DNA of 64,000 nt from Calliopum simillimum (GCA_951812925.1 OX638371.1:38662101-38726100), one strand, 5' to 3'. Numbered from the stretch's first letter, positions 10,235 through 23,730 are shown. Program-made: numbers and translations. Notes: generated by a model from the letters alone, not told the origin.

Positions 10235-11790
10235 GGGTAAGCTGGGGTACATTTGACGCCGGGGCACATTTGACTTTGCCATTTTCGGTGTGAACACGCC
10301 TTTCGAACCAAAAACCTGAAATGCAGAAACATAACTAATTAGAGTGGAAGCAACGTAATGAACTTTGGTAGTTCTCTTTCGACTTCTCCCGCGGTAATAC
10401 GCTTTTTTAATTTTTTGTGTTTTTTTTTGTAATTTTCGACATCTTATTCGTAATGGTTTTGCAAATAAAGTTGTACTGTTTTTTAGAAGTAAGTATGAAA
10501 ATTTGGTAGCACTAACCTTTACAATTAATAGAATAAAAGTGTTTTTTATCAAGGTCAAATAGTTTAAATTTTAAAATATTTTTAATTCTTCAAGAGATAT
10601 TGGGGCACATTTGACTTTTGTCGAAGGGGCACATTTGACGTTCGTCCAGACATATGTGTTTATGTGTTTTAGAAAATTTTCTAAGGTTATCTTTTAAAGA
10701 TATGGTATACCATTATAAAATTAAAACGAACAGACGCGATGGCGATGAAAAAAAGTTAAATTCGCTATTTCTAATATCGGAAACCAGAGAGAAACTCCGA
10801 CTTCCGACACAGAATCCATTTCATTTGATTTAACATAATTTGTTTCCTTTGTTTTATCTACAATTCAAGATTTTTGAATAGGTGCTTTCCAGGACCTCTA
10901 CCACTTATTTTAATTTGAAAATCTGGATGGATGAATTCCCGAAGTAAACATATTGACATCAAAGTTCATCATGTATGCGAAGTTTTTAATAATTATCAAA
11001 TTGACTGGAAGTATTCCCCATCATCATGTGAAAGCGCTGCAGATATCTTGTCGATGGTGTTACCCAAAATCCAGGCCAAAGAAATTTCCATCAAACTGGC
11101 TCTTACCTAACATTTTATGTTCATGTTCTCATTAGGGGTGTTGTTGGAAATTGTACTTTATACTTATATATTGTCCTTGGGAAATTTGGCGAAAAATCCA
11201 AAAACCCATTTTTTATGTGGGAGATATTGTAGAAGTAATTAGCTATACTTGATACAAGATCAGTTATTTGAGAAGAGTTTCACCATTAAATTGGGTTTTT
11301 ATAAAACTGGACGTGGAAGATGTTTGCCTGACTTTAAAGAGTGTAATTGAGTTTAAATTACCAACTCCAACAAATCCAGCCTCAACTTCACGTTCACGCA
11401 CTAAATACGTATTTGACATCGACTTCTCACACTAATATATAAAATAAGTCTTCGTTAGTACATACATAGGTACTTACAATTTGTATTTATGTGAAAAAAA
11501 TATATGTATGAATGTTTTGTTTAATGTTTCTGTGTTATTTTTGTGAGTGTCAAATGTGCCCCTTGCAATGTCAAATGTGCCCCGTACCTGGGGCACATTT
11601 GACAAAATGACTTTTTTTGAAAAAATTTAAAAAAGGACTCTTAATGCAGTTTTTTTGAAATTTTTTTTTTCTTGGTTTTCATCTTAAATAATCAATGTTT
11701 CAGAAACAGTAAAGAGTATTAAGATCGTGTAATAATTTTCAAAGATACAGGTCTTTGAAAATTTAGTGTCAAATGTGCCCCAGTCTCCCC
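10235..11790. mobile_element. TA-flanked word-repeat element A (GGGGCACATTTGAC)
   Basis: The ends are imperfect inverted repeats: GGGTAAGCTGGGGTACATTT on the left and the complement of GGGGAGACTGGGGCACATTT on the right, each bordered by TA (10233-10234 and 11791-11792). The word GGGG(C/T)ACATTTGAC occurs eight times, at 10244, 10261, 10602, 10626, 11549, 11570, 11590 and 11768. The four left copies point rightwards; three of the four right copies are inverted. TA duplication and word clusters near the ends suggest a Tc1/mariner-superfamily element with subterminal binding sites. A copia remnant lies inside. No transposase of its own was recognised. Confidence 0.72.
10931..11110 (+). pseudogene. 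Ty1/copia polyprotein 3' end (RNase H tail) remnant
   Basis: One frame reads NSRSKHIDIKVHHVCEVF and later AADILSMVLPK, the usual ending of copia-type reverse transcriptase/RNase H proteins ([RT]SKHIDI..H...E, then ADI.T..LP). A stop follows at about 11108-11110, and GGGGTGTTGTTGGAAATT near 11137-11153 could be the purine tract and LTR start. The upstream part of the polyprotein is absent. It sits inside word-repeat element A, so it is probably a nested insertion later deleted on its left. Confidence 0.62.
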
Positions 11791-12029
11791 TACTGTTTCC
11801 CAGGGTGCCAAAAACTTTTTTTTTATTTTCATGTTTTATATGAAATAACAACCTAACAATGTGTTTAGTTGCGTTTCTACAACTTTTGGAAGTCCTAGAA
11901 AAGATTTAGTCCTGGCTATTGAATATCATAGCCACGGCACCCTATGTAAAGATAGACGCTTATCTGTTTGCCAAGTGCCATGGCTAACATTTTCAATAGC
12001 CAGAAAGAAGTGTTATACAGTTACAGTAC

Positions 12030-12330
12030 TGTATATAAATATATATGGGTCGTTTCACGTCAACCGACGACCTCCGGAAGGAAAGAAAAATTAAGTTTTG
12101 GATCCCAAAATTTTCGTTTTTTTAAAAGCTTTCGAAAGCCCAGTGGCGCTTTCAAAAATTGCAATATGGCGACGTTCAAAAACGCGCGAAAGGGGGCGTA
12201 AAATAAATTTTTTCTTAATATATTGGCGTAAATTTCATCACCCGGGGGTTTTGGGGATCGCTGATCACGAATCTGAAGTCAGAATTTGAGAATTCTTAAG
12301 TCCAAGATGGCGAATGCACACATTGTAGGG
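12030..12330 (+). repeat. Dispersed repeat with the GGTTTTGGGG-ATCGCTGAT phrase
   Basis: The phrase GGGGTTTTGGGGATCGCTGA, then CACGAATCTGAAGTCAGAATTT, closely matches sequence at 61927-62100 inside another insertion. I recognise the wording as a common insect interspersed repeat but cannot name the element, and its ends are not visible here. Confidence 0.5.
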
Positions 12331-14195
12331 TTTTCGTTCGACTTACATACAGTTCCTGTGCTAGTTATAGTAATTCAAAATTCATATTACTATTCATACA
12401 TGTACCCAGCGTATACCTTTAATTAGGATATCGCCTAAAATGTTAGACGTACGTAAACAAGACTCATAACTTTTCTCTGGGATAGTTTTTGAGCTACAAA
12501 GTTGTGGCAAATCATTTTTTTTGTAAAAAAATTAAATCCGCGACCTTTGGGCTTGAATAACTTTTTATTGTTGGTTCTAATGTTTTTGATTTGACTGGAC
12601 TAAATATAAAATACTCACAATGAACAACTATTTTAAGAGTCAAATACATTCATATTTAGTAATACAAAAAACTTACACTTTATTTATTAAAATCGGCTTT
12701 GTAGCTACTAAATTTTAAATATTTTTTTGTCTGAATGGTCCATTGTTTTGAAATGAATGAAAACTATTCTTTTTGAAAAGAATATCGAGTGATATTGGCT
12801 TTCTTATCTTCATCGCAAACGAATGTCACTTTATTTGTTAAGATCGGCTGACATCGGTTAAATTTGGAGTGTCATCAGACTTCAACAACTTTATATTTCT
12901 GTTTGGCTGTAGCTTTTCAACTCCGTGAATGAGTATGGAGTCAAAAAGCGTCAATAGGAACTAGTCATTAGGTACATATTTGTGTTTATAGATTTCTTAA
13001 AATTTTACTGTGTGGTAAACACAATATTAAAATATCTCTCAAATGTTTTATCTATGTATACTTATGCATATTCCTTAAATCGAATCAAGAACTTGCAATT
13101 TCTTGCGATTTTTATTTTTTCTTTGCAACATCTGCATTGTTTTTATATATTTTAAAAATTATTTGGCTGTTACTTTTATAAGTTATATTATTTATCAAGT
13201 GATATAGTTGGTGTTAATCATTTTATCAGTTCTTTTTTTTATAAACCTATTTATTTTTTAATCGCAATCTTTAGGTCACGTACGGAATTGAAATGCAAAC
13301 ATGAGTTTTCAAGTCTGTAGTGAGTTAGTATGGTAACACTACCCATTGGTGGCGCAAAATGACTCACAGTCTTTAGTGCACGGAAACATGCAACTTGGTA
13401 ATCTGGTTTTTCGATATTGTTTTCCTGTAAGGAAGCAAAAAAAAACCTACCCTTTGCTGGAATAAAAAAATAAAATAAAAACAACTTTTGATTTTACTTG
13501 CTTACTTTACTTACTTGCTTAATCATCTTTCCTTAAAATTCAATTGAAGCAAGTCATCTTTTGTTATTGTCCTTTTATGCTTCTCTATAGACGGCAGCCA
13601 AGTGAATAAATGTTTTTTTTTAAGAAGTATCGTCCAGCCAGACAACTAAATGTCTACATATGTATGCATTTTTCCATATACAAATATATTTATATAAACG
13701 CACAGTACATGATTAATAAAGTCTTATTTGTTTTATAAATTTTCCACATTAAACAAAACTGAAAAAGTTTGCCGAACCCATGTATGTAATCCAAATAGCT
13801 TACTGAAAACTCATGTACTCATGTTTTTTTTTTTTAATATTTATTTTTAATTTGTTTTATCTTTTAGTGTTCTTTCTTGTGATAAGAACGTTTGATATGC
13901 ACAGATAATGCCATAGTTGCGATAAGCAACAAGCAATGAAATCATAATTTTCAAAATATATACCTACTTCTTCCTTCTATTTGTCATAAATTCTGTTTCA
14001 TTCATTTCACGGTCTGAGTTTCTAGAGATATTAAACGAAACTCAGATTGCCCTGAAAATGATGCATTTTCAAATTAGATGCAATTTTTTTCAAATTTAAT
14101 AAGACCATTTTTTATTGTAAACGAAACTTTTTCAAATTAAATCCACATTTTTCAATCAAGAAAAAACTATTTGTAAGTTGAATAAAACTATTCAA
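12331..14195. other. No gene recognised
   Basis: AT-rich, no convincing frame, RNA or repeat structure. Confidence 0.5.
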
Positions 14196-14201
14196 ATGAT
14201 A

Positions 14202-14745
14202 GACCAGTAAAATTATATGAGTCTTGCACATATTCCAAATTTCATAAAACCTATACCAATCGATAGGGAATTTTGCCCTGAACAACATATCAAAATGCGT
14301 CCCCCAATTTTTCTGGGAAATTATTTAAATTGTGGTTTTCCCCGTTAAGTACCAGGTAAAAAATTTTGATGTTTCCGATTTTAGTAATATTTGATTATGT
14401 TATACCTATATATTTCCTCGATCCAGATATAAAATATTTTTACAGTTTAAAGTCTGGTTAACGAGTTAGAGGGATTTCAAAATTTGATTCAAACTAAAGC
14501 ATTACTGCGTTTTTAAGTCCTCTAGTTCATGAAACAAGACTTTATTTTTAAAGATAGTTTATATCTGTATCAAATATTAAAAAAATCGGGAAAAAAAATT
14601 TTTTAACTCGTACTTCACGGGGAAAATCCCGATTTACATAATTTCTCGGTAAAATTGGATGGACCCATTTTGAATTCTTTTTCGATTGGCATAGGTTTTA
14701 TAAAATTTGAAATAAGTCGAAGACTCAAATTTAATTTTACTGGTC
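14202..14745. mobile_element. 544-bp MITE with TA duplication
   Basis: TIRs begin GACCAGTAAAATT and share further blocks (TCATAAAACCTAT-CCAATCGA inverted at the right end) over about 75 bp. TA flanks both ends (14200-14201, 14746-14747). The middle is AT-rich without a coding frame. Confidence 0.72.
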
Positions 14746-14829
14746 TATGAAACTCTTTCATTTGAACGAAACTGTTTTCAAATGAAACGAAACTTTGATA
14801 TGAACATCAATTTCATCCAGTTTCATTAT

Positions 14830-15040
14830 TAATTTTGGGGCATCAATGCTCCTGAAATATTGTATGTTTTCTCCTGGAACTCCTAGGGGGAGCATAAGGT
14901 GTATTCGCCGGCGCCATTCCAACTGCACTCCGTTTATCCCAATATTTCAATGTTAAATTTGTGGAGTTCTCTTTCGGCTTCATATATTTTGCCTGGATCA
15001 TTAATAGTTCGAATATTCCAAGAGTCGAAAATGTAACGTT
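14830..15040 (-). pseudogene. Non-LTR retrotransposon endonuclease fragment
   Basis: On the minus strand the translation includes FDSWNIRTINDPGKIYE and FNIEILG, then, past a stop, a block like TECSWNGAGEYT. This is the start of the apurinic endonuclease-type domain of LINEs (WN[VI]RT, then ILG[IL][ST]E.RWNG.GE). Only about 60 codons are left, with at least one in-frame stop. The phrase TTCTCCTGGAACT...CTAGG next to it also occurs at 39953-39972, suggesting a second scrap of the same element. The clade is not determined. Confidence 0.6.
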
Positions 15041-15119
15041 TTCTAAATTTTAATGAAATGAAATAAAATAAATAAAAAAATAAAACACGCAAATTTATCT
15101 GTTTTAAATTAAGCACTTC

Positions 15120-18100
15120 TGCTCTTGCTTTTACATACGTTTCTCAGAAAGTGCTAATACAAGCACTGAAAACTGTCGTCTAAAAAAGGTCGTCGCCCTG
15201 ACTTGTTGCATAACTTCAAAAATAGAGTGAAAAACAGTGCTTTTTGCACTTTTAGGTTTGCATATCTCAAAAGCCAGACCCAATAGAACAATTCTGTGAC
15301 TAAATTCGGATTTAGAATCGGAAATGAGTATTTTTGTTTTAGTTTGGTAATATTTTTTAAGGTCTGTGACGAAAAAAAAAACAAAGAAAAAAGTACAAAT
15401 TTAATAAATACCTCCTAGGATTTTCATTTTTTGGGATTTTTAATCTACTTATGTACATAAAAGAATCTTTCTGCATACTCATTTTTACTCTTCTCTTTTT
15501 TTTTTTTTTTTTACTTTAAAAAAACTGTGGCATATCAAAAAAGACCAAATTTCTGGCATTTTGGTCATATGCTTACAGCGTTGTCATCGTGGAAGGCTGT
15601 AGAAACTCAAACTTTGTTTTTTTTTTTTTAAAATTAAAATAAGTATTTGAGACTTTTACTTGCGACTGCGCACTATAATATAATTTTTTTCCTACTTTTG
15701 GGATCCATGCAAACAAAGACATTCCGAAGATAGATTACTACATTTTTCTGGACTTCTGGAGACTTCATGCTCGTTTTATTGACTCATTTTCAATTTATAT
15801 AAGCGCGCGTCTAACTAATGAAACATACACGATAATTCCGCGGGTTGTTTCCAATTTTTAAAAACAAACGATTTTTTTTTGTCTTGTTTGTTCTTTTTTT
15901 TATACTTTTCGGCGCGTGCTTGCATATAAACAACAACTGTTGAGATGTATTATCAACTTTAAGCTGCGCTATATAATATGTAAAGCAAAGTTATTTTTTA
16001 ATAAAAATAAATATTTATATAGGTGAGATTACTATTGATGATTAATTTTTTACACACAAAATTTTGATTTGGATTTATTTCTATTATTTTATTTATTTCA
16101 TTTATCTAAATTTCAAGCAAAATTTTACCGCCTCGAAATTCAGCCTTTTGGCCACGTATGTTTTTTTCTTAAAATTTAGATTTCGAAAATCAATATAACC
16201 AAGACCGAATACAAATTAAACCAGTCTAATGTATCTATATATACATTTCAATCTGCAGATTGGTGTTTCCATAATCATAGAACTAATGATAGAGTCATAA
16301 TTAAATGACCTAGTAAGGTATTTATTTTGAAAGAAACCAAAAAACGCAAAGTATTAAACTTGCGCTCAAATACCGAATTACTTCTGTACAAATAAAAAAT
16401 GTTGAAGTAAGGTCAAATTTGGAAATTCTCATTCGTTCAATGATTTCCATTAAAATAACTATCCCTGTTCTGAAATCCGATTTCGATTGAAATCGGAATT
16501 GAATCCGATTTTAGGTTTTGATAATTAACATCAAATCGGAATTGCACTTCAGTACATTGGATTGAAACCTATAGAAATTTGTATTTATTGAATTGCTATT
16601 AATTTCGGAACATGCCTGAATTTTTAATAAATACTTACATATTCATATTTGAATTACTAATTAATTTTTAAATGCATTCCGGAAGTAAAGAAATACTTAT
16701 CTACATACTCGTACATACTTATATAACAGTGTTGACTTTTTTAGTTCAAAATTGCTTCGTTTACCAAATATAGCATAAACTAATTTAAAAAAAAAACACA
16801 GCTTACTACTGGTTTTAAATTTTATTGGTAACAATAAATGGTGCGATATAACATTTTACACATAATAATCATTTAAATTAAAAAAATTTTATGACAAAAA
16901 AAAAAAAAAAAAAATTAAATCTCAAATTTGATGCAAAGAAATAATTTGGATTATCTCTTTTAAGCTCAACTGGTATCATGCGCATGCGCTTTAAATTTGT
17001 TATCTGCAAAACTGAATTTATTAAGTAGACTTTCATACAAATTTTTCTAGTATCACACTTAAAGTGGATCTTTTTTTTTTTTACAAAATTTCCTTTCATG
17101 GAAGTCATCTTCTGAAGATTAAAGTGTGTTTTTAGTACATAACCTTTTTAGTTCGCTTTCAATAAATCATTAAACAATAAAGATAGCATTTTGAGATTAT
17201 TATTTTGGATTTTTGTTTGCCTTCTGATGCAAAGCAATAGTAGTACGAGTAAAACAAAGCATTTTATCGGCACAGTGTTTTCTTATTTAAGATAAATTTG
17301 TTTATAAAAAAATGATGAACCTTGAGCGTGAGTTTATATTAACCAACAATATTAGTAATTGATTCGCCTATATTCATATGCATGCAAGTGTTTATATACA
17401 TAGTTATGTCTATAGAATAGACAAAATCATTTTACAGATTTCTCACAAAACTTTTATTTTTGAGAAATTGAAAAATACAGTGAATATAAGTCAATACATA
17501 TCTCGACGATTTATTTTCTTTTGCTTTTAAGCAAAACTAGTTTTATATCAATTCCATATTGCTGTACATACATTTCTATCGTATTTTGTTATTTTCTTGA
17601 AATACTTTTATCACTGTTTCTATCAAGATGGTTTTTTTTTTCGTAAATTTGTGTCAATTAATTCAAAAATGTTTGTGTAAATACTAATTCACAGTTATAT
17701 AAGAAATGTTGTTCCTTAAGTTTCTTAAATTGAATGGAATTAACTATTGGCTGAATAAATTAGCGACATAACGGAAAGAAGAAAGGGTTTACATTTTTAT
17801 ATCTTGAATATCAAAAGAACACGAGAGCCAAGATATACAATTTGATCGATACAATTTGTGACACTTTATTAAGCTTGAAATTTATGTGTGTGAGCGCTGT
17901 GAGAGCACTCCGTTTGAGTTTCGGTTTAAATTTTATTTTTCGTACTTTATTATTATCTGAAATTTATGGCATAAATAGTTAAATTTTTTATTAATAAAGC
18001 TAGTTTAATTTGAATTCCTATACTCGTTTCGTATCTTATCTATTATGGCAAACAAATATTTGCGATATCTCTTAATATGATTCATTGGTACGCGCCGAAA

Positions 18101-19380
18101 TGTGTGTTTTTTTTTTTTTAAATAGGGAACATTTCTGTCAACAGAAAATCATCAAGTATTTCCTATTGAAATAAAGATTGCTGCAGGCATTTAATAAATA
18201 AATATTTTCCATTGTATAAAAAGCAAAAACGACAAAAATATATTTTTAACTTTTTTTTTTTTGTCATTTAACATAGCATGCATAGAATGCGGCAGCAAAG
18301 AAGAATGTGTATTTATTGTTTTGACAAACCAAAACTTAAACCAGCATATTATTGCTTTTAAAGAATGGCTTGTAAAAGCAAACAAGAAACTTGATAGATT
18401 TGAGGTCAACAAATTTTAATGTCAATGTCTTATATTCAATTTTATTACAAATAGTTTTTACTAAGAAAAGTATGTTTAAAATAATTTAAACTTACTGGTG
18501 CATCTTCGTAATTGTTATTAACAAGACATATTGTAACATATGAGATGCTTACAGAGAAAATTTGTTTCTAACTTTAAACTCTGTACAGGTCACACTGTAT
18601 TTATATTTAATATTATAACTAGTAAATTTTATAATCAAATGTCTATTAAAATGATGCTCTGCAATTGGTAAAATATAAACCATTTCAATTATTCTTATTT
18701 TACTTGTATGTATGATAAGTTGCTATTAAATTTATATCTTTTTTATGGCTTTAAAAGCTTTTTTTCTTTGTCTGGAAAGTGGGTCAGAATGTTATAAAAT
18801 TAGAGAACAATTGATGTCGCAATGTAAATATATGTCGTTAGATTTAAATACCTAATAAGCATTTATTCTTGAGTAGGCAAAATTCATTCATAAATTTTTT
18901 AAAAACATTTTGTTTTTGACAAATTTTGCTTTTACTTTGTGTAATTTTATTATCTAAAGCCGATTGACCCTAATGTAAAAATGTATTATTTTTATACTCT
19001 AAAAAGGGGGAATTGCATTCGAAGATTTGAAAATGTCACCCAGTCGGGAATTAAGTCTAGATTCACACAAATGCATTGACTACATATCAATGCATATCAT
19101 CGCCCAAGTACACACAGCCGTTGAAAAATACTTAAGCACTATATCTTCGTCAATGTAAATCATCACTTACTTACTTACAATGCAATAAAGGGACTTTTTT
19201 GCTTCTCTTTGTTTGCTACGATCTTTTTCACCCGATTAATTATACATAGTTTCGGCATTAAAATATTTGCATTGAAATTTTGCAATTAAGCTTAGAAAAT
19301 CAAATTTTCAGAAGAAAAATACTTAAGAACGATTCAAAAACTGATTGGAATATATAAGGAATAAGTAGAAAAATATCGAA
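15120..19380. other. Long stretch with no gene recognised
   Basis: Over 4 kb of AT-rich DNA with homopolymer runs and no coding-like frame. It looks like unique intergenic or intronic sequence rather than the clearly repeated families seen elsewhere in the window. Confidence 0.5.
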
Positions 19381-19389
19381 AAAATTATT

Positions 19390-20290
19390 AATACCTTGTT
19401 GCAAAGCACAATGCCGTTGCATCGATTCAATTAAGGCCCTGCACCGTTCCAAAGGAAGGCCTATCAGCCTTCTTTAGCTCTTTCGAATAACTTTTTAAAA
19501 TTCGTAATATTTTGCGTATTGAGTGCATTCTTCACGCCATTCCACATCTGCTCTATTGGGTTCAATTCCGTGCTTTGAAGGTGCTTAATCCAGAACAGTG
19601 ATAGAATTGTCTTGATTTTTTTTTTTGACTACTCGATAAGTGTGTTTAGGGTCATTGTCTTATTGAAATTTCCATATGACCGGCAAATTATCTTCGACTC
19701 GTGGGGTTTCTCAACATATTGGACTGCATCCATAGTACCTTCAAGTCAGTGTATTGACCCAACTCCGCACCACTGAAATCAATAGAAAATACCAGAGCTG
19801 CAAAGTAGTTGATTGGTGAAAATTACAAGAAAAAAGTAATTCCTGCTGGAAATAGAATTTCAATTCTTAAAAATATTTACGATTGCAGCAACATGATATA
19901 CCATCGAATAACTTTGTTCCAAAAATGTGTTTAGCATACTTTAATTTCTTGTTTTTATTTTTAAGGCTTATAAATGGCTTTTATGAGGAACTACCCCATA
20001 AAAATCGTACTAATGTTACATATTTCGAACAGTATTCAGTATCTTTTTCAGTGTGATTTTTTAACAATACTTTAAGTTCTTTTGCTCTTTTGTAAGGATC
20101 TTCGTTGATTTCTTTCAATATCGAATGCTCTTCTCGCTCATTTAAAATCTTGCCTGAACCTTCTCTGCTTTTATTAGTCAACCTCAACTCCCTACGGTAC
20201 TTCTGGATTATGTAGTGAACAATTTATCGTTTTTACCTTCATAATACCACTTAACCATTAATTTCCTACTTTCGACAGTAAATTAATTGC
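19390..20290 (-). pseudogene. Decayed Tc1-like transposase
   Basis: Minus-strand pieces, in order: a helix-turn-helix region (KILNEREEHSILKEI, 20187 downwards), a DNDPKHT block near 19650, ELNPIEQMWNGVKNAL near 19550 and a C-terminal LPLERCRALIESMQRHC near 19415. These are the DNA-binding, second-Asp and Glu regions of Tc1-type DD34E transposases. Frameshifts and stops separate the pieces, so it cannot be active. No TIR pair was found. Confidence 0.75.
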
Positions 20291-20344
20291 CATTGGGAGT
20301 TATTTTACATATATGCAAAAGAACAGCGTATTCACTCACACATA

Positions 20345-20918
20345 AGCTTGTATGGAAAGTGCCACGCCCTCTTGTCCGAGTTCACCCAGCTCTTACTCAG
20401 AGCTTGCATTTATAGTTCTTAGTGTCTGAGTGAAATTTGGTTGGATTACCTCAAAAAACGTTTTAAGTATATCGTTTTGAAACTTTTCCTTATATGGGTG
20501 GTGCTAAGCACTATTGTCCGAGTTCGTTTAGTTCTTTTTCAGAGCTTGCCCTTACAATTCGTAGTATTAATGTGTATTTTGGTTGCATTGTCGTGAAAAA
20601 TACTCCTAAAGTTGCATTTTGAATGTATATTGGTATGGGCGGTAGGCGTGTCCGTTGACCGATTTCGCTCATTCTCAATCCCACGAGCTAACTTTAACGA
20701 CGAAGGCAGTATATCGAATTTCATTGAATTATATTGCTCAGTTTTCCCAAAAAATATATTTCCACGCACACCCAGCCAGACAGACGGACATGACTATATA
20801 AACTCAGGAGGTGACGCTGATCAAGAATAAATATAATCTTCTATATCTGCCACGCCTCCTTCTTTGCGTTACAAACGGAAGGACAAAGTGAATATGCCCT
20901 TGGTGTAGGGTATAAAAC
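20345..20918 (-). mobile_element. DINE-1-like rolling-circle element, copy 2 (3' truncated)
   Basis: Read on the minus strand it starts with TACCCTACAC (20903-20912), followed by the mini-me core (TTGATCAGCGTCACCTCCTGA) and GTC-rich tract. The 3' subterminal repeat, hairpin and CTAG end seen in copies 3, 5 and 7 are missing. A mariner begins 10 bp beyond its 5' end. Confidence 0.75.
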
Positions 20919-20927
20919 CATTATATA

Positions 20928-22006
20928 AGTTTGTCTAAAAAGAAAGTAAAGAAAGAAAAGTGAAAGGTTCACCAATTCTTTTTCATATATCAAAATAACT
21001 TTATTGAGTTAAATATTTTTCATTGTTATTGACCAACTCTCGCCATCTTTTGGGCAAAACCATAATACCGTCCTTAAAGAATTCCTGGGGTTTCTGCTCG
21101 AAAAACTCGGACAAGAGCTTTTTGCAATCCTCTAGGGAATTTAATTTTACGCCATCAAGATAGTTCGGCAACGAGTGAAACAAATGCTAATCCGAAGGTG
21201 CAAGGTCTGAGCTGTATGATGGATGCATTAAAACTTCCCAGCCAAGCTCAGTTTTTTGCGGACCACCAAAGAAGTATGTGGTCTGGCGTTGTCGTGATGG
21301 AAGACGGCGCCTTTTCTGTTGAGTTATCGAGTGGCCACCCGAAAGAAGCTCGTAGTACACAGGACCATTGCTAAACCTTCCTTTGCGTCAGTTCTGGCTT
21401 TGCGACGGTTTGGGCAGGGTCACCTTGTTTTGACCAAGATCTTTTTCGCACAAAATTATCATACGTTATACATTTTTTCGTGACCAGTAACCAATCTGTG
21501 CAAAAATGGTTCGAGAGCATTCTACAGATGCGGTCACTAAGATTTTTTTCACTCATCGATATCGCGGATGGTTATGTGTCGGTCCTCCTCCACCTTTTCA
21601 AGAATTTCGTCCACTTTTACGGTGAATGGTCGGCCAGATTTAGGTGCGTTTTTTACATCAAAATTGCCAGAGCAGAATCGATCATACCATTTTTCAACTG
21701 TCCTTTCCGATAAAATACCTTCTTCATAATGTGCATACATTTTCTGTGAGCCTTCGCGGTCCCATAGTGCTTTTCGAAGGAATAAAGTAAAATGTAACGA
21801 ACTTTTTCCGATTCTGCACTCATTTTAGTGACCTTAAAACAGTTCAATAATGAAGAAATAATTCTATGAGAAAAAATTATTTATGATTCCCAGAAATGTC
21901 AACTACATTTAGCAACAAAGATTTGCCAGATCGAACTAGCACTTACAGAGTTATCGTATTAAAACTTTGCTGTTGCACTTTTTTGAACTTTCTTTTTAGA
22001 CAACCT
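20928..22006 (-). mobile_element. Deleted mariner element (1079 bp)
   Basis: TIRs pair AGTTTGTCTAAAAAGAAAGT on the left with the complement of AGGTTGTCTAAAAAGAAAGT on the right, with TA on both sides (20926-20927, 22007-22008). The minus strand carries broken mariner transposase in several frames: an N-terminal block with LSERTVEKWYDRFCSGNFD and SGRP, a middle block with TYDNFVRKRSWSKQGD, an ELGWEVLMHPSYSSDLAPSD block and the C-terminal end with FKDGIMVLPKRW. Sequence between the middle block and the second-Asp region is deleted, and frameshifts are present, so it is non-functional. Confidence 0.85.
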
Positions 22007-22009
22007 TAT

Positions 22010-23730
22010 ATAATATTTAGCATATTTTTTCTTAAGTTTAGACCACATTTATATCCAACAAAGTCTTGTCCGATTATACGATATTTTTATTTTTACCATT
22101 GGAATATGGAATAATTGTGTTTACTTTCCAAATAATTTAATATTTGTGTTACTCGATTATTTTAACCTCATGTTTTGTGGGAACAGATCAACATCAACTT
22201 ATCTAATTCCATTTTCCACAAATTTCCCAAATATCTATCAACCTTAAATTCGTCTTTATTTATTGAAAATAAAAAAAATTCCAAATGGGATGTCAGTGCT
22301 CTTGTGCTTATTTTGGGCTTGTTGTTTTTTGGCCTCCCATGTCTGATGTGGAAAATTTTAAGCAATGAAATCTTCCGAACTATTTTTGTTAAAAATGAAG
22401 TGCTGAAAAAAAAGAAGAAAAATATGGAAATTTTTAAACGAAAACCATCAAAATCGAATGCAACAACAGCAACAACTATGAAAACTTTTAAGTGTATTTA
22501 CTTGCATTGCAAAGAGAGCGTGGGATTAAGTATATGTGTTTGTAGCTGCGTATACAGTATAAAAAAAAGATGAACACAATAATAAAAATGAACACACACA
22601 AATGCACATTTGATTCGCAACCGTCTGCCAGGCTGTCGAAACTTTTCATATTTCGAATATTGAGACGCATTTTACCTCGAAGTGTCGTTGGTTGATGCAC
22701 AGAAATTCATAAGTTCATGCAACTGTGCACATTTGTATGTATGAATTGAGGAAAGCGGGGAAAGAGACTTAACAATTGCCTTGTTATTTGACAATGTAAA
22801 CGTGGGTGATATTTCATTTGTTTTACAAGAACCTGACCTGAACTTTTTTAACTTTCATTAGCTAAAATTTATTAAGTTGAATTTCACTTTTTTTTATTTA
22901 ATGAACAAATTCGTAATGCTCATCACGTGAAATTTTTGAAAATTTCCTAAAATAACACTGTACAACATAAAATTTTGCATGGGATCTTGATAACTTACTG
23001 AATCCGAATCTGGCAACCGATTTTTTTCTATTAGGTCTAGGGTAAGAGTTATCCTCGTTCTAAAGTGAAGTAAACGATTTTTTGAGGCATACGGAAGTGT
23101 CAGGGGTTTACCGTCTTTAGCATTCGCGGGGCAGGGGGCCCCTTTTACTTTCGCTTTCTTAAACTAAATCTTAACATTTTTTCTAGCAAGCCATCTATTG
23201 AACATGTGTTTATTATGTATTAAAGTACAATATTTGATCCAAATCGACTGTAACTGCACGTGCTCTTTCACAGTGAATCACAAATTTTGTCCGCTCCCGA
23301 GAAACGCTCCATAGGTACTTAATTCCCAAGAGCCCGGCTTTCGATTGACATACCCCCTCGCGCTAAACAAATATATACTTTCTTTTGGGACACCATGTAT
23401 TTTCGCTTATGTAAATCGTGATTCTGGATTTGTATTTTTATCTAAAAACTGATATACGATGAAAAAATTTAATTTACGTATTTCTAATATGTCAATAGGA
23501 AGGAATAATAATTACATAGTCCGACCTCAGATAAATTTTTGGTGTTGAGTGGTGTTACAGTTCAAGAATTACTAATTGTCAAGTTACTGCCTCTCCTAAA
23601 TTGGAGCGTTATTCAAGTGTCAACGTTATTTAACAATCTCTGTCTGTTTCATGTAAACACAATTTATATGGATTATATCGAAACAGAAACGGTTAAATTA
23701 CGCTCGAATAACGCTTCAATTTCGGTAAGT
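22010..23730. other. No gene recognised
   Basis: Contains a 132-codon plus frame at 22175-22573 with one hydrophobic stretch (ALVLILGLLFFGLP) but low-complexity Lys/Asn/Thr parts and no recognised domain. I do not call it a gene. Confidence 0.45.

Noticed and set aside
22175..22573. 132-codon plus-strand frame with one hydrophobic stretch
   Set aside because: Low-complexity Lys/Asn/Thr content, no domain, no supporting signals; such lengths arise by chance in AT-rich DNA of this size.
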